IMG/VR virus record: IMGVR_UViG_3300046011_004498 | Location: 1-64,000 of that record | Reading direction: 5' to 3' (one strand) | Origin: a virus | DNA: 64,000 bases | In this document: one piece after another, positions 47,474 through 57,426 of the stretch | Layout: every line of letters starts with the position of its first letter | Numbering within the stretch: position 1 is the first letter of the stretch | The notes under the pieces: model-generated | Database searches by the model: none | What the model was told of the DNA's origin: nothing | The model's input: only the letters and a program-made list of their open reading frames with translations | Translations under genes and position numbers: made by a program

Positions 47474-50100
47474 TTTTTCCGTTTTTCAATGCTGTCCATG
47501 ACATAGTCATAGATGTCTTGGCCTTGATGGCCGTTGGGAATGCTAATCTCTTCCTTCCAACTAGGGTAGAAGATAGAGAGTTCGCCACCGAGTTTTACTT
47601 CTTCGTGGAAGATTGTCTCATCTTCTTGCCATTGAACTGCTTTTACAAGATGTTCATTGGTATAAGACAAGACTGCTAGATCATCTTTAATAAGATAATA
47701 CTGAGCATCGTGGATATGAGCACAAGGTCTAATGTCTAGTCGATGAGAACTATTACGTACTTGGCTCATAAATTCAGAACAAGCTCTGTTATTTAGAAGA
47801 CACCAAGACTGGCCTAAAGCATTACCCGCAGAACGCCCCTCAGCAGCAGCTGAAGAAGGTGTACGTTTGTTACCAAACACAACCTGTTTAAGCTTAGGTG
47901 TACGTAGACGAAGGCCAAAGGCCAAAGTTACATACCCATCTTTAGATGCTTGGATTAACTTATCGTTAACCCAGTCTATAGAGACTTTGTAAAGAGTCTG
48001 GAAAGAAGCTTCTAAAGATCTAGCCAACGGTTCATCAAAACCACAGTTGTTCATCAAGGTTGCATAAGTGCCTTGATAGGTAAGTGCAAAGGTTGGAGCT
48101 TTAGATTTACCTCTCCATGCAGGATACAAATCTTGAATTGAGTTGATACTTGCAACTGATGTTGGATCAATACCGATCATATGCTCAGTAAAATAAGCAT
48201 AAGTTCTGAGTGAGTGACCATCATAACCATCTGTGTAGACCTTAATTTTATTAGGGTCTTTGGTGGTTAATGCAGAGATACGATCTTCTAGAGAAGCAAA
48301 GTCGAGTCCACAAAAAATCCAACCCGGAGGGGCTTGGAAAATGGACTTAATGATCTTCCCATACTTAGAGCCAGCAGGAAGATTCTGCATATTTGGATCA
48401 GAGCTAGATAAGCGACCAGAAATGGTGCCACCTAGCTTGAAGCTACCACAGAGATAATGCCAACCATCTGGGCCAACCTCAGAGTCGAGGATGGCAGGCA
48501 TGAAAGAGCTAATTACCTTAGAGAGTAGCTTAAACTCCCTGACCTCATTGATAAGAGCAATGATGGTCTGATCACTGGTATGATTTACCAGTTTAGCTAG
48601 TGTCTTGGCTCCTGTAGCAGGGCCACCAGATTCAGTGGTGTCTAGAACAGGGAAGTTCAAGAACGAATAGAATAGCTCAGCTAGTTGATCATCTGAGTTA
48701 GGATTAAACTTGGCTCTATCTTTAACGTCAGCAAGTGTCCGTTGTTGTTTTTTGAGCCGTGAATTCCATGAAATCAGATAACCATTATCGAGATATTCTT
48801 GGAAATCTTTGATAACTGGTGAATCAAAGATATTCTGTTGATGGAGATTAAGAGCATCTCTAAGCTCTTTATCTACTTCTAGAGCACGCACCATATTCAC
48901 CGGCATTCCGGTGAGTTGCATCTGGATGATGTCTATCTGTGATGGCTTGAAGATTTTCTCATAGAAATCTTCTTGCTTGTCAGCCAACATTATTGGCTTG
49001 TTCTTATTCAGAACATACCAAGTAGAGAAAGTATCTACGAGGTTATAAGTAAGAAGCTTATCGAGAGGGATACGAGTGATATCCTTAATCTCTTCAATAG
49101 CATAGTTGCCACTATACTCTTGAGAGTTAGGCTTCAAGCCAAGCTTGTTTCCTGCTGTGGAATTGGTTGCCAGATAGGTGATCAACTGGGTGCAATCCCA
49201 GTGGGTCAATATGACATCCAGACCATCGAGTAGACCTGCTGTGTCTAGGATGTCATCCATGAACAGAGCAGAAATTAGTACAGACACATCATAAGATATG
49301 TTGTGCCAGATAAGCTTACGCCCTTGTTTCTTCATAGCAATGAAGAGAGACTTCAGGGCTGCCCTAACAGCATGGTTTGTTTTTCTACGACCAAACCTAA
49401 TACCGTTATCTACATCAATCTGCTCGGTACATTCTTCATAGTCTACAGGAAAGGCTACACCTTTGCCTTGCTCCCAAGCAAAAGCTATGGTTCCGATACC
49501 TGCACGGTGAACTTTGAGACTGAAAGTCTCAGTGTCAGCCGTTAGATCACAGGTCATCTCATCTCTGAGTTTCCTGATCCATTCGATAATTTCACCACCC
49601 TTAGGGTAATGAGCTTCAAGGAAAATGGTGTCACCCGGAGGCACATAAGCACCCTCTGAGTGAGCCTTAACAGCTGCAACAGCCTGTTTGATCTTCCTCT
49701 CAACCTGCTCAGGGTCGTAATATTTCATGGCGTAGTTGGGGATAGAGACCACCATGAAGTCGCCATAGGTAGAAGGGAGGACATAGCCCTCCCAACCTTC
49801 AGCTTTAGCTTTGCCTGTCAGTTCTTTGAATGTAGCTGTATCGGCTACCAACACATATTGTGTCTGTTGACCAACAAGAACAGGTACAACCTCATCAATG
49901 AGATACTGACGCATCTCACTGACAGGTACTTTCTTGTTTTTACCCGGAGCTCTTAAGACTGAAAGACCCATTGTATGCTGGGCGGGTAAACCACCTTCAT
50001 CACAATAGACTTTGACCATATCTGTCTTGCGAACATCAGGAACCATCACAACGATGGGGGCAGAGCCCGGTTGTTGGCTCGCAAGATAGCTATGTTTCAT
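47470..50100 (-). CDS. polA: family A DNA polymerase with 3'-5' exonuclease (876 aa)
   Basis: Exonuclease motifs are DLTADTETFSL (near residue 190) and KLIWHNISYDVSVL (near 270). Polymerase motif A is CGLDFASLEDRI (near 600), motif B is RGKSKAPTFALTYQGTYATL (near 660) and motif C is AHIHDAQYYLI (near 794). Motif C has HDA where most family members have HDE; the metal-binding Asp is kept. No 5'-3' exonuclease domain is present. The protein replicates the phage genome, as N4 gp39 does. It overlaps its neighbours by 4 nt on both sides. Confidence 0.93.
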   Translation of the reverse strand: MKHSYLASQQPGSAPIVVMVPDVRKTDMVKVYCDEGGLPAQHTMGLSVLRAPGKNKKVPVSEMRQYLIDEVVPVLVGQQTQYVLVADTATFKELTGKAKAEGWEGYVLPSTYGDFMVVSIPNYAMKYYDPEQVERKIKQAVAAVKAHSEGAYVPPGDTIFLEAHYPKGGEIIEWIRKLRDEMTCDLTADTETFSLKVHRAGIGTIAFAWEQGKGVAFPVDYEECTEQIDVDNGIRFGRRKTNHAVRAALKSLFIAMKKQGRKLIWHNISYDVSVLISALFMDDILDTAGLLDGLDVILTHWDCTQLITYLATNSTAGNKLGLKPNSQEYSGNYAIEEIKDITRIPLDKLLTYNLVDTFSTWYVLNKNKPIMLADKQEDFYEKIFKPSQIDIIQMQLTGMPVNMVRALEVDKELRDALNLHQQNIFDSPVIKDFQEYLDNGYLISWNSRLKKQQRTLADVKDRAKFNPNSDDQLAELFYSFLNFPVLDTTESGGPATGAKTLAKLVNHTSDQTIIALINEVREFKLLSKVISSFMPAILDSEVGPDGWHYLCGSFKLGGTISGRLSSSDPNMQNLPAGSKYGKIIKSIFQAPPGWIFCGLDFASLEDRISALTTKDPNKIKVYTDGYDGHSLRTYAYFTEHMIGIDPTSVASINSIQDLYPAWRGKSKAPTFALTYQGTYATLMNNCGFDEPLARSLEASFQTLYKVSIDWVNDKLIQASKDGYVTLAFGLRLRTPKLKQVVFGNKRTPSSAAAEGRSAGNALGQSWCLLNNRACSEFMSQVRNSSHRLDIRPCAHIHDAQYYLIKDDLAVLSYTNEHLVKAVQWQEDETIFHEEVKLGGELSIFYPSWKEEISIPNGHQGQDIYDYVMDSIEKRKK

Positions 50101-50627
50101 GACATAAACAGCCTAGCATCAAAGTAACCTTGAATCATTTCCAAATCCTTAAGGATACTGGCATGAACTCTAGGTTCCATAGTGGTGTATCTAAAAGCAG
50201 GTTCACGAATCCGCGTGAGATGACCCAAGCCTAGCTTGTTAGCCAGACAGTCTGGTAGGCTGTCACGGATGTCTTGGTCTGTATGCATACCCCTGACAAG
50301 CTGCGTCAAGGTCTTTACTGCACGACCACTGTCACGCTGAAGCGTGGTGTAGTCAGAGTAAAGATTTGCAGCTCTTGTTTCATGTTCAGGAAGAACGTTG
50401 ACTACGTTTAAGGCAACCATACCCCTAACTTGCTTAGGTCGATTTGGGTGAGCCCATGTGGTGTCTCGATAACGAACACCAACATTCATGATGTCATGAA
50501 TTGGACCACCAGCAAGAGGTTGTAAGTGTAGTGCTAATAGAGAAATAGTAGCTTCTCTTAGGGCTTTTTTATCAGCCTCGAAGATAAAGCCCATTGCTTT
50601 ATTAACAATGTCATTATCACTACTCAT
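50097..50627 (-). CDS. hypothetical protein in replication operon (176 aa)
   Basis: A mixed helical protein (ALREATISLLALHLQPLAGGPIHDIMNVGVRYRDTTWAHPNRPKQVRG...) lying between the helicase and the DNA polymerase and overlapping the latter by 4 nt. The slot corresponds to N4 gp38, whose function is not known to me. No motif is recognised. Confidence 0.6.
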   Translation of the reverse strand: MSSDNDIVNKAMGFIFEADKKALREATISLLALHLQPLAGGPIHDIMNVGVRYRDTTWAHPNRPKQVRGMVALNVVNVLPEHETRAANLYSDYTTLQRDSGRAVKTLTQLVRGMHTDQDIRDSLPDCLANKLGLGHLTRIREPAFRYTTMEPRVHASILKDLEMIQGYFDARLFMS

Positions 50628-50637
50628 AATTATACCT

Positions 50638-51975
50638 TTAGAGTATTACACCTCCATACTTTGAAGGTAAATTTCCATAGAGAATGATGCGATGACGAGC
50701 ACGAGAGATAGCTACATAGAGCATTCTTGCTGTCATTACGGTGAAGTTACAGGAACCAATGTTGTTAAGATCAACTAAGACAAGGTCTTTGGTTGATCCC
50801 TGAGACTTGTGCACAGTGCAGGCGTCACGAGGACGGAAGTCTGCAAAGTGATCCTTCAAGTCATAATAAGGTTTCCAGTCTTGAAGCTTAGCTTTGGCTC
50901 TATCAGCACAATGTTTCAAAGCTTGCTTATGAAATTCCCGATCAATGATGACAGGAACACTGAAGTCTGGGTGTCCAACAATCCTGACGTACTGGGTAGG
51001 AACATCCAGATCAGCAATTTTGAGCCATGAAATGAATGGATCAACATCCAGAATTTCAATCATTTGTTCATTGCGGATACGAAACTTACCCCGCTCAAAC
51101 AAATCATTAGAAATCATAACTTCTCCTGCCTCGAACAAGTGTCCTTGTCCTCGATAAGAGCGTAAGAAGTTATTGTAATAGTTTACTCTCTGATTAGAGA
51201 AAGCAACAATTAGATTGTTTCCATTGGCTTTGCCAAAAATACTCTTTAAAACAGACTCAAGATCACTATCTTCAATATGATCTACCTCACCGGGAGTGAG
51301 AGGAATCATAGGCCAGATGTGTTCACTAATGAGACCATCAGCTTCTTGAACTGCACCAGCTACGTTATCTCTGAGTAACTGACAGAGCCCCTGAAGAGCT
51401 TTAGAGCCTGAGTTACGAACAGGAATAGTGAGCTCAGAAGTACGTACCTTGAGCTCAGCAATAGGAGACTTGGAAGAGTCTACTGGGTCCAACTGTTTAT
51501 CGTCTCCGATGAAGACGATCTTACAGTGCTGGGTAGCCATACGAAGCTCATCCAAAAGTTTGGAATCCATCATGTAAGATTCGTCAATAAAGACGAGATA
51601 CTTTTCATGAATAGTCCAAGTAGCGGTTCTTCTTAGCTCTTGTTTACCTGTACTGTAGTTAGGTTTTACAGTAAGGGAGAGCCAAGAATGCAAAGTCATT
51701 ACATCAAGGCCAGTGGCATCTTGTAATGCTTGAGCTGCTTTATTGGTTAAGGCAGTGAGAGTGTAGTTGCAGTAATCAGGTTCAAGACCAAGAACTCTAC
51801 AGTTTTCTTGGTAAGTCTTAAGAGAAGATGTGATTAGACGTTGGACTAACCAAGACTTTCCAGTCCCGCCCGGTCCAATCAGTCTCATTTCCTTTTCGGT
51901 GGGATCAAGTAGGAAATCCACGAACTCTTCTTCAGCCTTGACCTGATCAGCATTAGGAGTGGCTGTTGGGTTCAT
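50638..51975 (-). CDS. Dda/RecD-like SF1 DNA helicase (445 aa)
   Basis: Superfamily 1 motifs are clear: Walker A LIGPGGTGKSWL (near residue 35), Walker B LVFIDESYMMDS (near 132), motif III IVFIGDDKQLDPVD (near 155), and motifs V-VI DACTVHKSQGSTKDLVLVDL and YVAISRARHRIILYG in the C-terminus. These match the Dda/RecD2 group of 5'-3' helicases. N4 gp37 is a helicase in the same position. It starts just downstream of the MazG-like gene. Confidence 0.9.
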   Translation of the reverse strand: MNPTATPNADQVKAEEEFVDFLLDPTEKEMRLIGPGGTGKSWLVQRLITSSLKTYQENCRVLGLEPDYCNYTLTALTNKAAQALQDATGLDVMTLHSWLSLTVKPNYSTGKQELRRTATWTIHEKYLVFIDESYMMDSKLLDELRMATQHCKIVFIGDDKQLDPVDSSKSPIAELKVRTSELTIPVRNSGSKALQGLCQLLRDNVAGAVQEADGLISEHIWPMIPLTPGEVDHIEDSDLESVLKSIFGKANGNNLIVAFSNQRVNYYNNFLRSYRGQGHLFEAGEVMISNDLFERGKFRIRNEQMIEILDVDPFISWLKIADLDVPTQYVRIVGHPDFSVPVIIDREFHKQALKHCADRAKAKLQDWKPYYDLKDHFADFRPRDACTVHKSQGSTKDLVLVDLNNIGSCNFTVMTARMLYVAISRARHRIILYGNLPSKYGGVIL

Positions 51976-51982
51976 TGGTTCC

Positions 51983-52591
51983 TCAGATAAAAGGAGTAAG
52001 GTCAGGTGGTGTATAGTCTGGTCCCTTAACCCACTTAGCAGTCACAGGAGCCTTCTCCATGACGCCATTAGTGAGTTTGGAGTAGTTGGATCGATTGACC
52101 TCATGGAGACCACCTACAGGGTCCATGCCGTGCAAGACAGCAGACAAGGTAGCAGTGACGAGTTGATCACAGATACTGTCGAGGAAGTTGAGACGGTCAG
52201 TGATAATCACTAGACCGGGTTCTTTAATTTTCAAATGATCAGCTAGGTCTTTCAAAGCATCTTCTGCATTGTTAAGTAGATACTGAGTGTCTGGGGTACA
52301 CCCTTTGAGCGTCTCAATCATCTCAGACACTTCTTCAAAATGAACACCCAGTTGAGTTTGCTGATTCTTGGGGCTGATACCATCAGCATAAGCAATTCTA
52401 CCAAAATCAGCAGTATCAGCTAGGACATTACGCTCTTCGGTTTGAGATAAAACAGCTTGAATACTACAAACGAGATTTTCGTTAACTTCAGCTTTTGCCC
52501 TTGCTTCAGGAGTATTCTTAGCTCGATGGTTCTGCGCGTACATAGCAAACTGATCCCGGCAGGTAATCAGCATATCTCGTTGTGTGGTCAT
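51983..52591 (-). CDS. MazG-like nucleotide pyrophosphohydrolase (202 aa)
   Basis: The all-alpha NTP-PPase pattern is visible: LGVHFEEVSEMIETLKG (E-x-x-E metal site) and NFLDSICDQLVTATLSAVLHGMDPVGGLHEVNRSNYSKL (D-x-x-D followed by the typical EVNRSN-SK ending). Such enzymes hydrolyse nucleoside triphosphates, for example to supply dNMPs or remove alarmones. An N-terminal helical extension of about 85 residues precedes the domain. ATG 52591 is chosen; it overlaps the upstream gene by 74 nt. Confidence 0.75.
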   Translation of the reverse strand: MTTQRDMLITCRDQFAMYAQNHRAKNTPEARAKAEVNENLVCSIQAVLSQTEERNVLADTADFGRIAYADGISPKNQQTQLGVHFEEVSEMIETLKGCTPDTQYLLNNAEDALKDLADHLKIKEPGLVIITDRLNFLDSICDQLVTATLSAVLHGMDPVGGLHEVNRSNYSKLTNGVMEKAPVTAKWVKGPDYTPPDLTPFI

Positions 52592-52913
52592 TAATTTCTT
52601 CTTTGTTGTGAAGTGCGATGATCGCATCCACAACTAGCTGTCTAATAGGATAGTCAACAGAAACTTGTGTACGGACCCACGCAAAGATTTCGGGGGATAA
52701 GCTCGACAAAACAAAGTCCATAAAGGCTCTTCGTGTATCGGCAGGTGGTATATCTAGCTGTCTTAATCGTTGAGCAATTGAGCTAGGTGCAACATCATAT
52801 TTGTATGCAATGGCACCTAGAGACATGCCCATAGCATTATCTAGTAAAACCTCCTTGGTGGGGGCCTTTCTACCGGGATGGTGCTTTGGTTCGTTGGTCA
52901 CTTGACGAGCCAT
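52518..52913 (-). CDS. small helix-turn-helix protein (131 aa)
   Basis: Residues about 15-55 (APTKEVLLDNAMGMSLGAIAYKYDVAPSSIAQRLRQLDIPP) form a good helix-turn-helix of the type found in resolvase-like or sigma-like domains. The N-terminus is basic (KHHPGRKAP). The C-terminal part runs for 74 nt into the MazG gene in another frame, an unusual overlap, and the real end may depend on this. Likely a DNA-binding regulator. Confidence 0.6.
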   Translation of the reverse strand: MARQVTNEPKHHPGRKAPTKEVLLDNAMGMSLGAIAYKYDVAPSSIAQRLRQLDIPPADTRRAFMDFVLSSLSPEIFAWVRTQVSVDYPIRQLVVDAIIALHNKEEINDHTTRYADYLPGSVCYVRAEPSS

Positions 52914-52923
52914 TCAAAAGAAA

Positions 52924-52953
52924 AGACCGACCACCCTTACGGATGATCGGTCT
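52924..52953 (-). terminator. terminator after the rIIB gene
   Basis: AGACCGA pairs with TCGGTCT, with a mismatched inner stem. The minus strand continues TTTCTTTTG. It separates rIIA-rIIB from the downstream HTH, MazG and helicase genes. Confidence 0.65.
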
Positions 52954-52969
52954 ATTTCTCAAGCTGTTG

Positions 52970-54775
52970 TTAGTCTAACAGCTTTTTGAGTTCGGCTTCG
53001 ACATTGTATTTACCAAGGCCGAGAGCTCCCCAGCTGACCTTTGCCTTGGACTTGAAAGTCCTCAGTTCTAGGGCAACTTGCTTACGATGGTTCCCAGTGA
53101 GCTTGCTGTCAGTCAGCTTATCCCACATGGCCCGAGCACGGTCCTGACGGGTTCCGCCAGTAGGCTGAGGAGCAGTCTTGGCCGGTTCGGGCTTCTTAGC
53201 TTGGGGCTTAGAAGGGACCGGGGCAGACTTCTTCGGTTCAACCACTGGTGCAGTGATGATCTCTTCGATCTCACTAGCAGTCTCACGAGGCAGTTGAAGA
53301 GCCTCATAAGGGATTTTGCACCGCTTCTTGTGAGCTTTAAGCTCAGTTGCAGCAGCACGACGATCAGCATCTGTATTCTTTTTGTCAGACATACGTCCAT
53401 AAAGTTGAACGGCTACCTGAACACGAACAGAAGCTTTTGGTTCAGCTGCTTTAGCCACAGCTGCGGTAGGCTGAACCTTGAAAGACTTGTCCCTAACTTT
53501 CTGCGGAGTTAGGCCAGCCTTATTACCCTGCGACTCATCATCGATAGTTCTGGTGGGTACAACAGGGTTTGTTGGTGCAATCGCCTTACCACCAGCAATT
53601 GCTTGAGCTTCTTCCAGAGAAATATCTGTTTTAAGGCTCTTACCATTGATGGTGTAAGTAAGTTTATCACCATTAGCACCACCAATGTTGACAACACCGA
53701 GTGGAGCAGGACGAGCTCCTGCAAGGATTTGAGAGACGATATCCATCGTTTCTTTACAATCATCCATTCGTTGTTGCTTGTTAACCAGTTCATGAGCCTT
53801 ATTAGAAAGGTCTGCAAGAATCAGGTAACTGCACACTCTGGCTTTGCTATCATTTGGGGGAACAGCAATAGCGTGTTCTGGTTGAACCAGAACCAACATA
53901 GTACCAGAGCCCTCTGCCGTAGCATGGAATCCGCCCATGTAGTGACGGCTACCAATATGGAGCCCTTGAGAACAAGCATATCGCTTGCTTGGGTCAACCA
54001 GCTTTTCATCCATCTGGACGACATCACCGATGCGTTGATGGACTTTACGGGTATGAGGGTCAACATAAACGCCTTTTCCTTGGTGGATAAGACGTTTGTA
54101 AGCCATGAATGAACCATCAGGCAAAATCGAAAGATCGATTTTCTTGATGAAATCCATCAACTCTTTAGCTGTATGACCGCGTTTTGCAGACATAGCAGCC
54201 AATCGTTTGATAAGATTGTCTGGTCCTTCGGCTGGAGCCTTACCTTCATCACCTGCCTTGTACTGATCAGACAGGTTTTCAACACCAGGAACAACGCCAT
54301 CAGAAGTAACAGCGATGATGGTCTCATGTTCCGTCATTGGTTCTTCAGAGTGAACCAACTTCACCGGAAGATCAGACGTAGGATCAATGCTGTTTTTTGC
54401 AGAACCAAAAAGCTTGGCTGCTACATCACGAACTTTCTTAGCTGCTGCTTCATGTGAAGCTTCAGTAAGAGCTTGCTCGTGTTCTTTGGTATCATGACCA
54501 AAGAGCTTCTCAACGTCAGACTTCAATGCCCGGAAGAATCGGATAAGAGGACTGCGTTTCTTATCTGTGAGATATGTGACGCTCATGTTCTCAGTGCCGA
54601 TTGTAAGATCGACAACATCTTTGCCTAGTTTTTTCTGAGCAAAGAACTGATCAGACATGGTTACCCCACGGGGATCACCTTGTGTGACAGTGAAAACAGA
54701 ACCGTCAATCTTGTAGAAGGTCAGGATGCCGTTATCGACAACCAGAGCAACTACTTGAATGACTTTATCGGTCAT
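52970..54775 (-). CDS. rIIB: rIIB-like protein (601 aa)
   Basis: The central region (ILPDGSFMAYKRLIHQGKGVYVDPHTRKVHQRIGDVVQMDEKLVDPSKRYACSQGLHIGSRHYMGGF...LVLVQPEHAIAVPPNDSKARVCSYLILADLS) matches the conserved rIIB core of T4-like phages. The protein is longer than T4 rIIB (312 aa), with an extra N-terminal domain of about 200 residues and a Lys/Ala/Pro-rich tail with two similar charged repeats near its end. It overlaps the rIIA-like gene by 4 nt. In T4, rIIA/rIIB protect against superinfecting or resident lambda exclusion. Confidence 0.8.
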   Translation of the reverse strand: MTDKVIQVVALVVDNGILTFYKIDGSVFTVTQGDPRGVTMSDQFFAQKKLGKDVVDLTIGTENMSVTYLTDKKRSPLIRFFRALKSDVEKLFGHDTKEHEQALTEASHEAAAKKVRDVAAKLFGSAKNSIDPTSDLPVKLVHSEEPMTEHETIIAVTSDGVVPGVENLSDQYKAGDEGKAPAEGPDNLIKRLAAMSAKRGHTAKELMDFIKKIDLSILPDGSFMAYKRLIHQGKGVYVDPHTRKVHQRIGDVVQMDEKLVDPSKRYACSQGLHIGSRHYMGGFHATAEGSGTMLVLVQPEHAIAVPPNDSKARVCSYLILADLSNKAHELVNKQQRMDDCKETMDIVSQILAGARPAPLGVVNIGGANGDKLTYTINGKSLKTDISLEEAQAIAGGKAIAPTNPVVPTRTIDDESQGNKAGLTPQKVRDKSFKVQPTAAVAKAAEPKASVRVQVAVQLYGRMSDKKNTDADRRAAATELKAHKKRCKIPYEALQLPRETASEIEEIITAPVVEPKKSAPVPSKPQAKKPEPAKTAPQPTGGTRQDRARAMWDKLTDSKLTGNHRKQVALELRTFKSKAKVSWGALGLGKYNVEAELKKLLD

Positions 54776-57324
54776 TTTGGTCCTTTCAGTATGGTCTTGA
54801 GGATAGAACGAGCTATGGCTCGTTGAGAGGAGGGTTTCCTCGAATAAGCTACATCCAATGCTCGATGAACATCACAGAAATGAGATTCAGAATAAGAACT
54901 GAACATTTCATAGTAATGTTGAGCAGGAGTGCAGCATGAAGAGAAGAAGTTTTTCCTCTCATTCATGTATTGGCGTAGTTTTGGGAATACAGTGGAAAAG
55001 TCAAAAAGACCTGTGTAAATGGTTTCTTCTTCTTTACTAAGTACAGGAGGAAGTCTGTTGAACAAGTACAAGGTAAGATACTTGTCTTGTTTGGCTCTTC
55101 TTAGAAAGAATGATTCTCTATAGAAAAGTTTCTCATAGATATCTTGTCTCCTGAAAAACCATTGAGCTACCTCAAGAATTGCTTCTTCAGCATTTCTTCT
55201 ACCTTCTTTGATAACTCTTTGAATTTCTGACTTAGTAGAAACACAAACAATATCTGTGCCAATAAACTTAGCTAATTTGAAGAAATCACGATGAGTTCTT
55301 AGATTATGCATAAGCTCTTTGGCTCTTGGTAGAATGATATACAGAGGTTCTCCTTTAAACTTAGGGTTTGCCAATATACCCTTAAGTTTTCTCTTAGAGA
55401 GTTTGATATCCTCAAAAGACCCTGTAGCTAACAAAAGCTCATTAAGTTTTGGAAGTTCAGCAGCACGAAGCAATGCACGTTCTGCTGCGACTCTTTCACG
55501 TTCCTCAAGCTGAGCTTTAGTTGGGTCCATGAGAACAAGAACATCATAACCCCAAGATTCATACTCAGCTTTTAGCTTTTGAATCTCATGAGGTTTAATT
55601 GTTGCTTTAACCCGCACACAACGAGCACCAACAATACGAGCATAAGAATGCATAAATATGTTTGTATTGTTAGTAGGATCATCAGAGAATTTTTCTGAAA
55701 ATCTTTCAATCATGTTTGCTAAAGTAGTGGAAATGATCACTGTTTTAGAGACAAATAAAGTTTCTCTAAGATAATTTATACTATCAAACAAATGTTCTTT
55801 TCTAGTAAAAAGATCTTTGAGCTCTTTAACTTCTAAGAAATACCTAGAAGTAGTAGAATTACTATTTATATATCTAAAATCTTCTGACTTAGTTATATAA
55901 ACATCTACAATATTGGGGTTAAAGTCAGCTTCTGCTCGCCAACGCATGACTTCTTCATAAGCATTTCTGCTTGATTCTTTAATGAAGTTTCTTGAATATG
56001 CCCAACGAGAAGAACGTCTTTCATACCAAAGTCGGAGTAATTTATCTTGATGAAGATAAGTATACTTCTTTAAGCTATCTATAAACTTAGTTTTGATAAC
56101 AGCTTCAATGTCTTCTCTGAAATCTTTACCGCTAATCTTAGCAGTTTCTAGATATGGTGTTTGTTTTTCAAACCATCTTTCCATATTAGTGCAGAGAAGA
56201 AAGTTATAACTAGGTGAAAGACCTGGAATTTTCAGATATTTATTGTGGAAAGATCTGAAATGTTTATGAAGTTCCAGTTCATGAGACCACATATCGTGGT
56301 TAAAGGAAGATAACTTAGCTACAAAATCTGGGTATTTCTCCGCAGTTAAGTCTGAATGAGTGTCTAAGTTTGTCTCAAGAACAGTGAGAACCTTCTTCAT
56401 CAGCTCCCGAATGCTTTTTGAAGTACGATCAGTATATTGAAGACTCTCACGAGACAGAGTTGGAATAATACTGTCGGGTTCAGCCAAGAAAAGAATGGGA
56501 GCTCCACCCATATTGGTGGTATTGGTGAGATAATTCAGCATCTCCCAAGCATCACTAAACTCTTCTTGTTCTTCAATAGGATAGATTACATCTCCTTGTC
56601 GAACATAGAATGGAGACTTCTGGATTACTGTTGCTGGGTGACCATCAGTAAGACGAACAAAACCAAATTGTTTAAGTTCGTTAATTTGAATGTAATTTAC
56701 TAATATAGGATTGCCGTTAACAATAAGAGGAATACCCAACTCTTCAGAAAAGAGTCTGATGTATCTTTTAATTTCATGACACATCTTTTCAGGAAAAGGC
56801 ACAGATACCTCTACACCTGAAGGCTCAGTTGAGGGGATCGTCATGATCGGAGTGCAAGTAGGTTTGCCTTCCTTCTTAGGATCAGACTTGACGATAGAAT
56901 AAGCTGTCATAGTGCCATCGATCCAGTTTCGAGCACTGAAGACATCACAGACAGCCCAAGGAACCTTGGTTCCTACGCCAAAGCCACCAGTAGCAGCCTT
57001 ATCTTGTCTCTTCGTAGACTTACCAAAGGTCATGTAAGTTTTAGCAAAGATAGCATTCGGAATACCCGTACCGTGATCTCGAACCACCAACAGGTTATCT
57101 GTGAGGGTGATATGGATAGGCTTATCAAGACAACCAGCTTTGGCATGACCGTCTCGGGCATTACAGAGAAGCTCACGGACCAAGGCTAGAGCCTTGTTCG
57201 AGTAGATGCCGTGAGCAATCATCATCATGAATTCGGCATCAGTAGAGACAGTAACTTCTTCGGCTTGTCCGTTGATACCAACAGCAGCGACTTGAGTTTC
57301 TTGGGAAGCGTGAGAAATTTCCAT
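54772..57324 (-). CDS. rIIA: rIIA-like protein with GHKL ATPase domain (850 aa)
   Basis: The N-terminal 200 residues carry GHKL ATPase motifs: ALVRELLCNARDGHAKAG (N-box), NLLVVRDHGTGIP (G1) and GGFGVGTKVPWA (G2). This, and the 4-nt overlap with rIIB, identifies a rIIA-like protein. The remaining 650 residues are helical and charged without recognised domains. ATG 57324 is preferred; a longer frame to 57378 overlaps the terminator. Its role in T4 is membrane-associated exclusion control; in N4-type phages it is not established. Confidence 0.8.
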   Translation of the reverse strand: MEISHASQETQVAAVGINGQAEEVTVSTDAEFMMMIAHGIYSNKALALVRELLCNARDGHAKAGCLDKPIHITLTDNLLVVRDHGTGIPNAIFAKTYMTFGKSTKRQDKAATGGFGVGTKVPWAVCDVFSARNWIDGTMTAYSIVKSDPKKEGKPTCTPIMTIPSTEPSGVEVSVPFPEKMCHEIKRYIRLFSEELGIPLIVNGNPILVNYIQINELKQFGFVRLTDGHPATVIQKSPFYVRQGDVIYPIEEQEEFSDAWEMLNYLTNTTNMGGAPILFLAEPDSIIPTLSRESLQYTDRTSKSIRELMKKVLTVLETNLDTHSDLTAEKYPDFVAKLSSFNHDMWSHELELHKHFRSFHNKYLKIPGLSPSYNFLLCTNMERWFEKQTPYLETAKISGKDFREDIEAVIKTKFIDSLKKYTYLHQDKLLRLWYERRSSRWAYSRNFIKESSRNAYEEVMRWRAEADFNPNIVDVYITKSEDFRYINSNSTTSRYFLEVKELKDLFTRKEHLFDSINYLRETLFVSKTVIISTTLANMIERFSEKFSDDPTNNTNIFMHSYARIVGARCVRVKATIKPHEIQKLKAEYESWGYDVLVLMDPTKAQLEERERVAAERALLRAAELPKLNELLLATGSFEDIKLSKRKLKGILANPKFKGEPLYIILPRAKELMHNLRTHRDFFKLAKFIGTDIVCVSTKSEIQRVIKEGRRNAEEAILEVAQWFFRRQDIYEKLFYRESFFLRRAKQDKYLTLYLFNRLPPVLSKEEETIYTGLFDFSTVFPKLRQYMNERKNFFSSCCTPAQHYYEMFSSYSESHFCDVHRALDVAYSRKPSSQRAIARSILKTILKGPK

Positions 57325-57365
57325 AAGGGTCTTTCCGAATGAGGGAGAATAGTTCGGAAAAACAA

Positions 57366-57393
57366 AACCCCTCTTCAATTAAGAAGAGGGGTT
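57366..57393 (-). terminator. terminator after ThyX
   Basis: AACCCCTCTTC pairs perfectly with GAAGAGGGGTT across aattaa. The minus strand continues TTGTTTTTCC. It ends the nucleotide-metabolism transcript before rIIA. Confidence 0.8.
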
Positions 57394-57399
57394 CTTTGA

Positions 57400-57426
57400 T
57401 TAATCGTCTTTGACAGGGGAACGCAT
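57400..57426 (-). other. 8-codon micro-ORF with strong RBS
   Basis: ATG CGT TCC CCT GTC AAA GAC GAT TAA (MRSPVKDD) follows GAAAGGAGGATATT, one of the best ribosome-binding sites in the window. It lies just before the terminator at 57366-57393, so an attenuation or ribosome-tethering role is conceivable. Confidence 0.3.
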
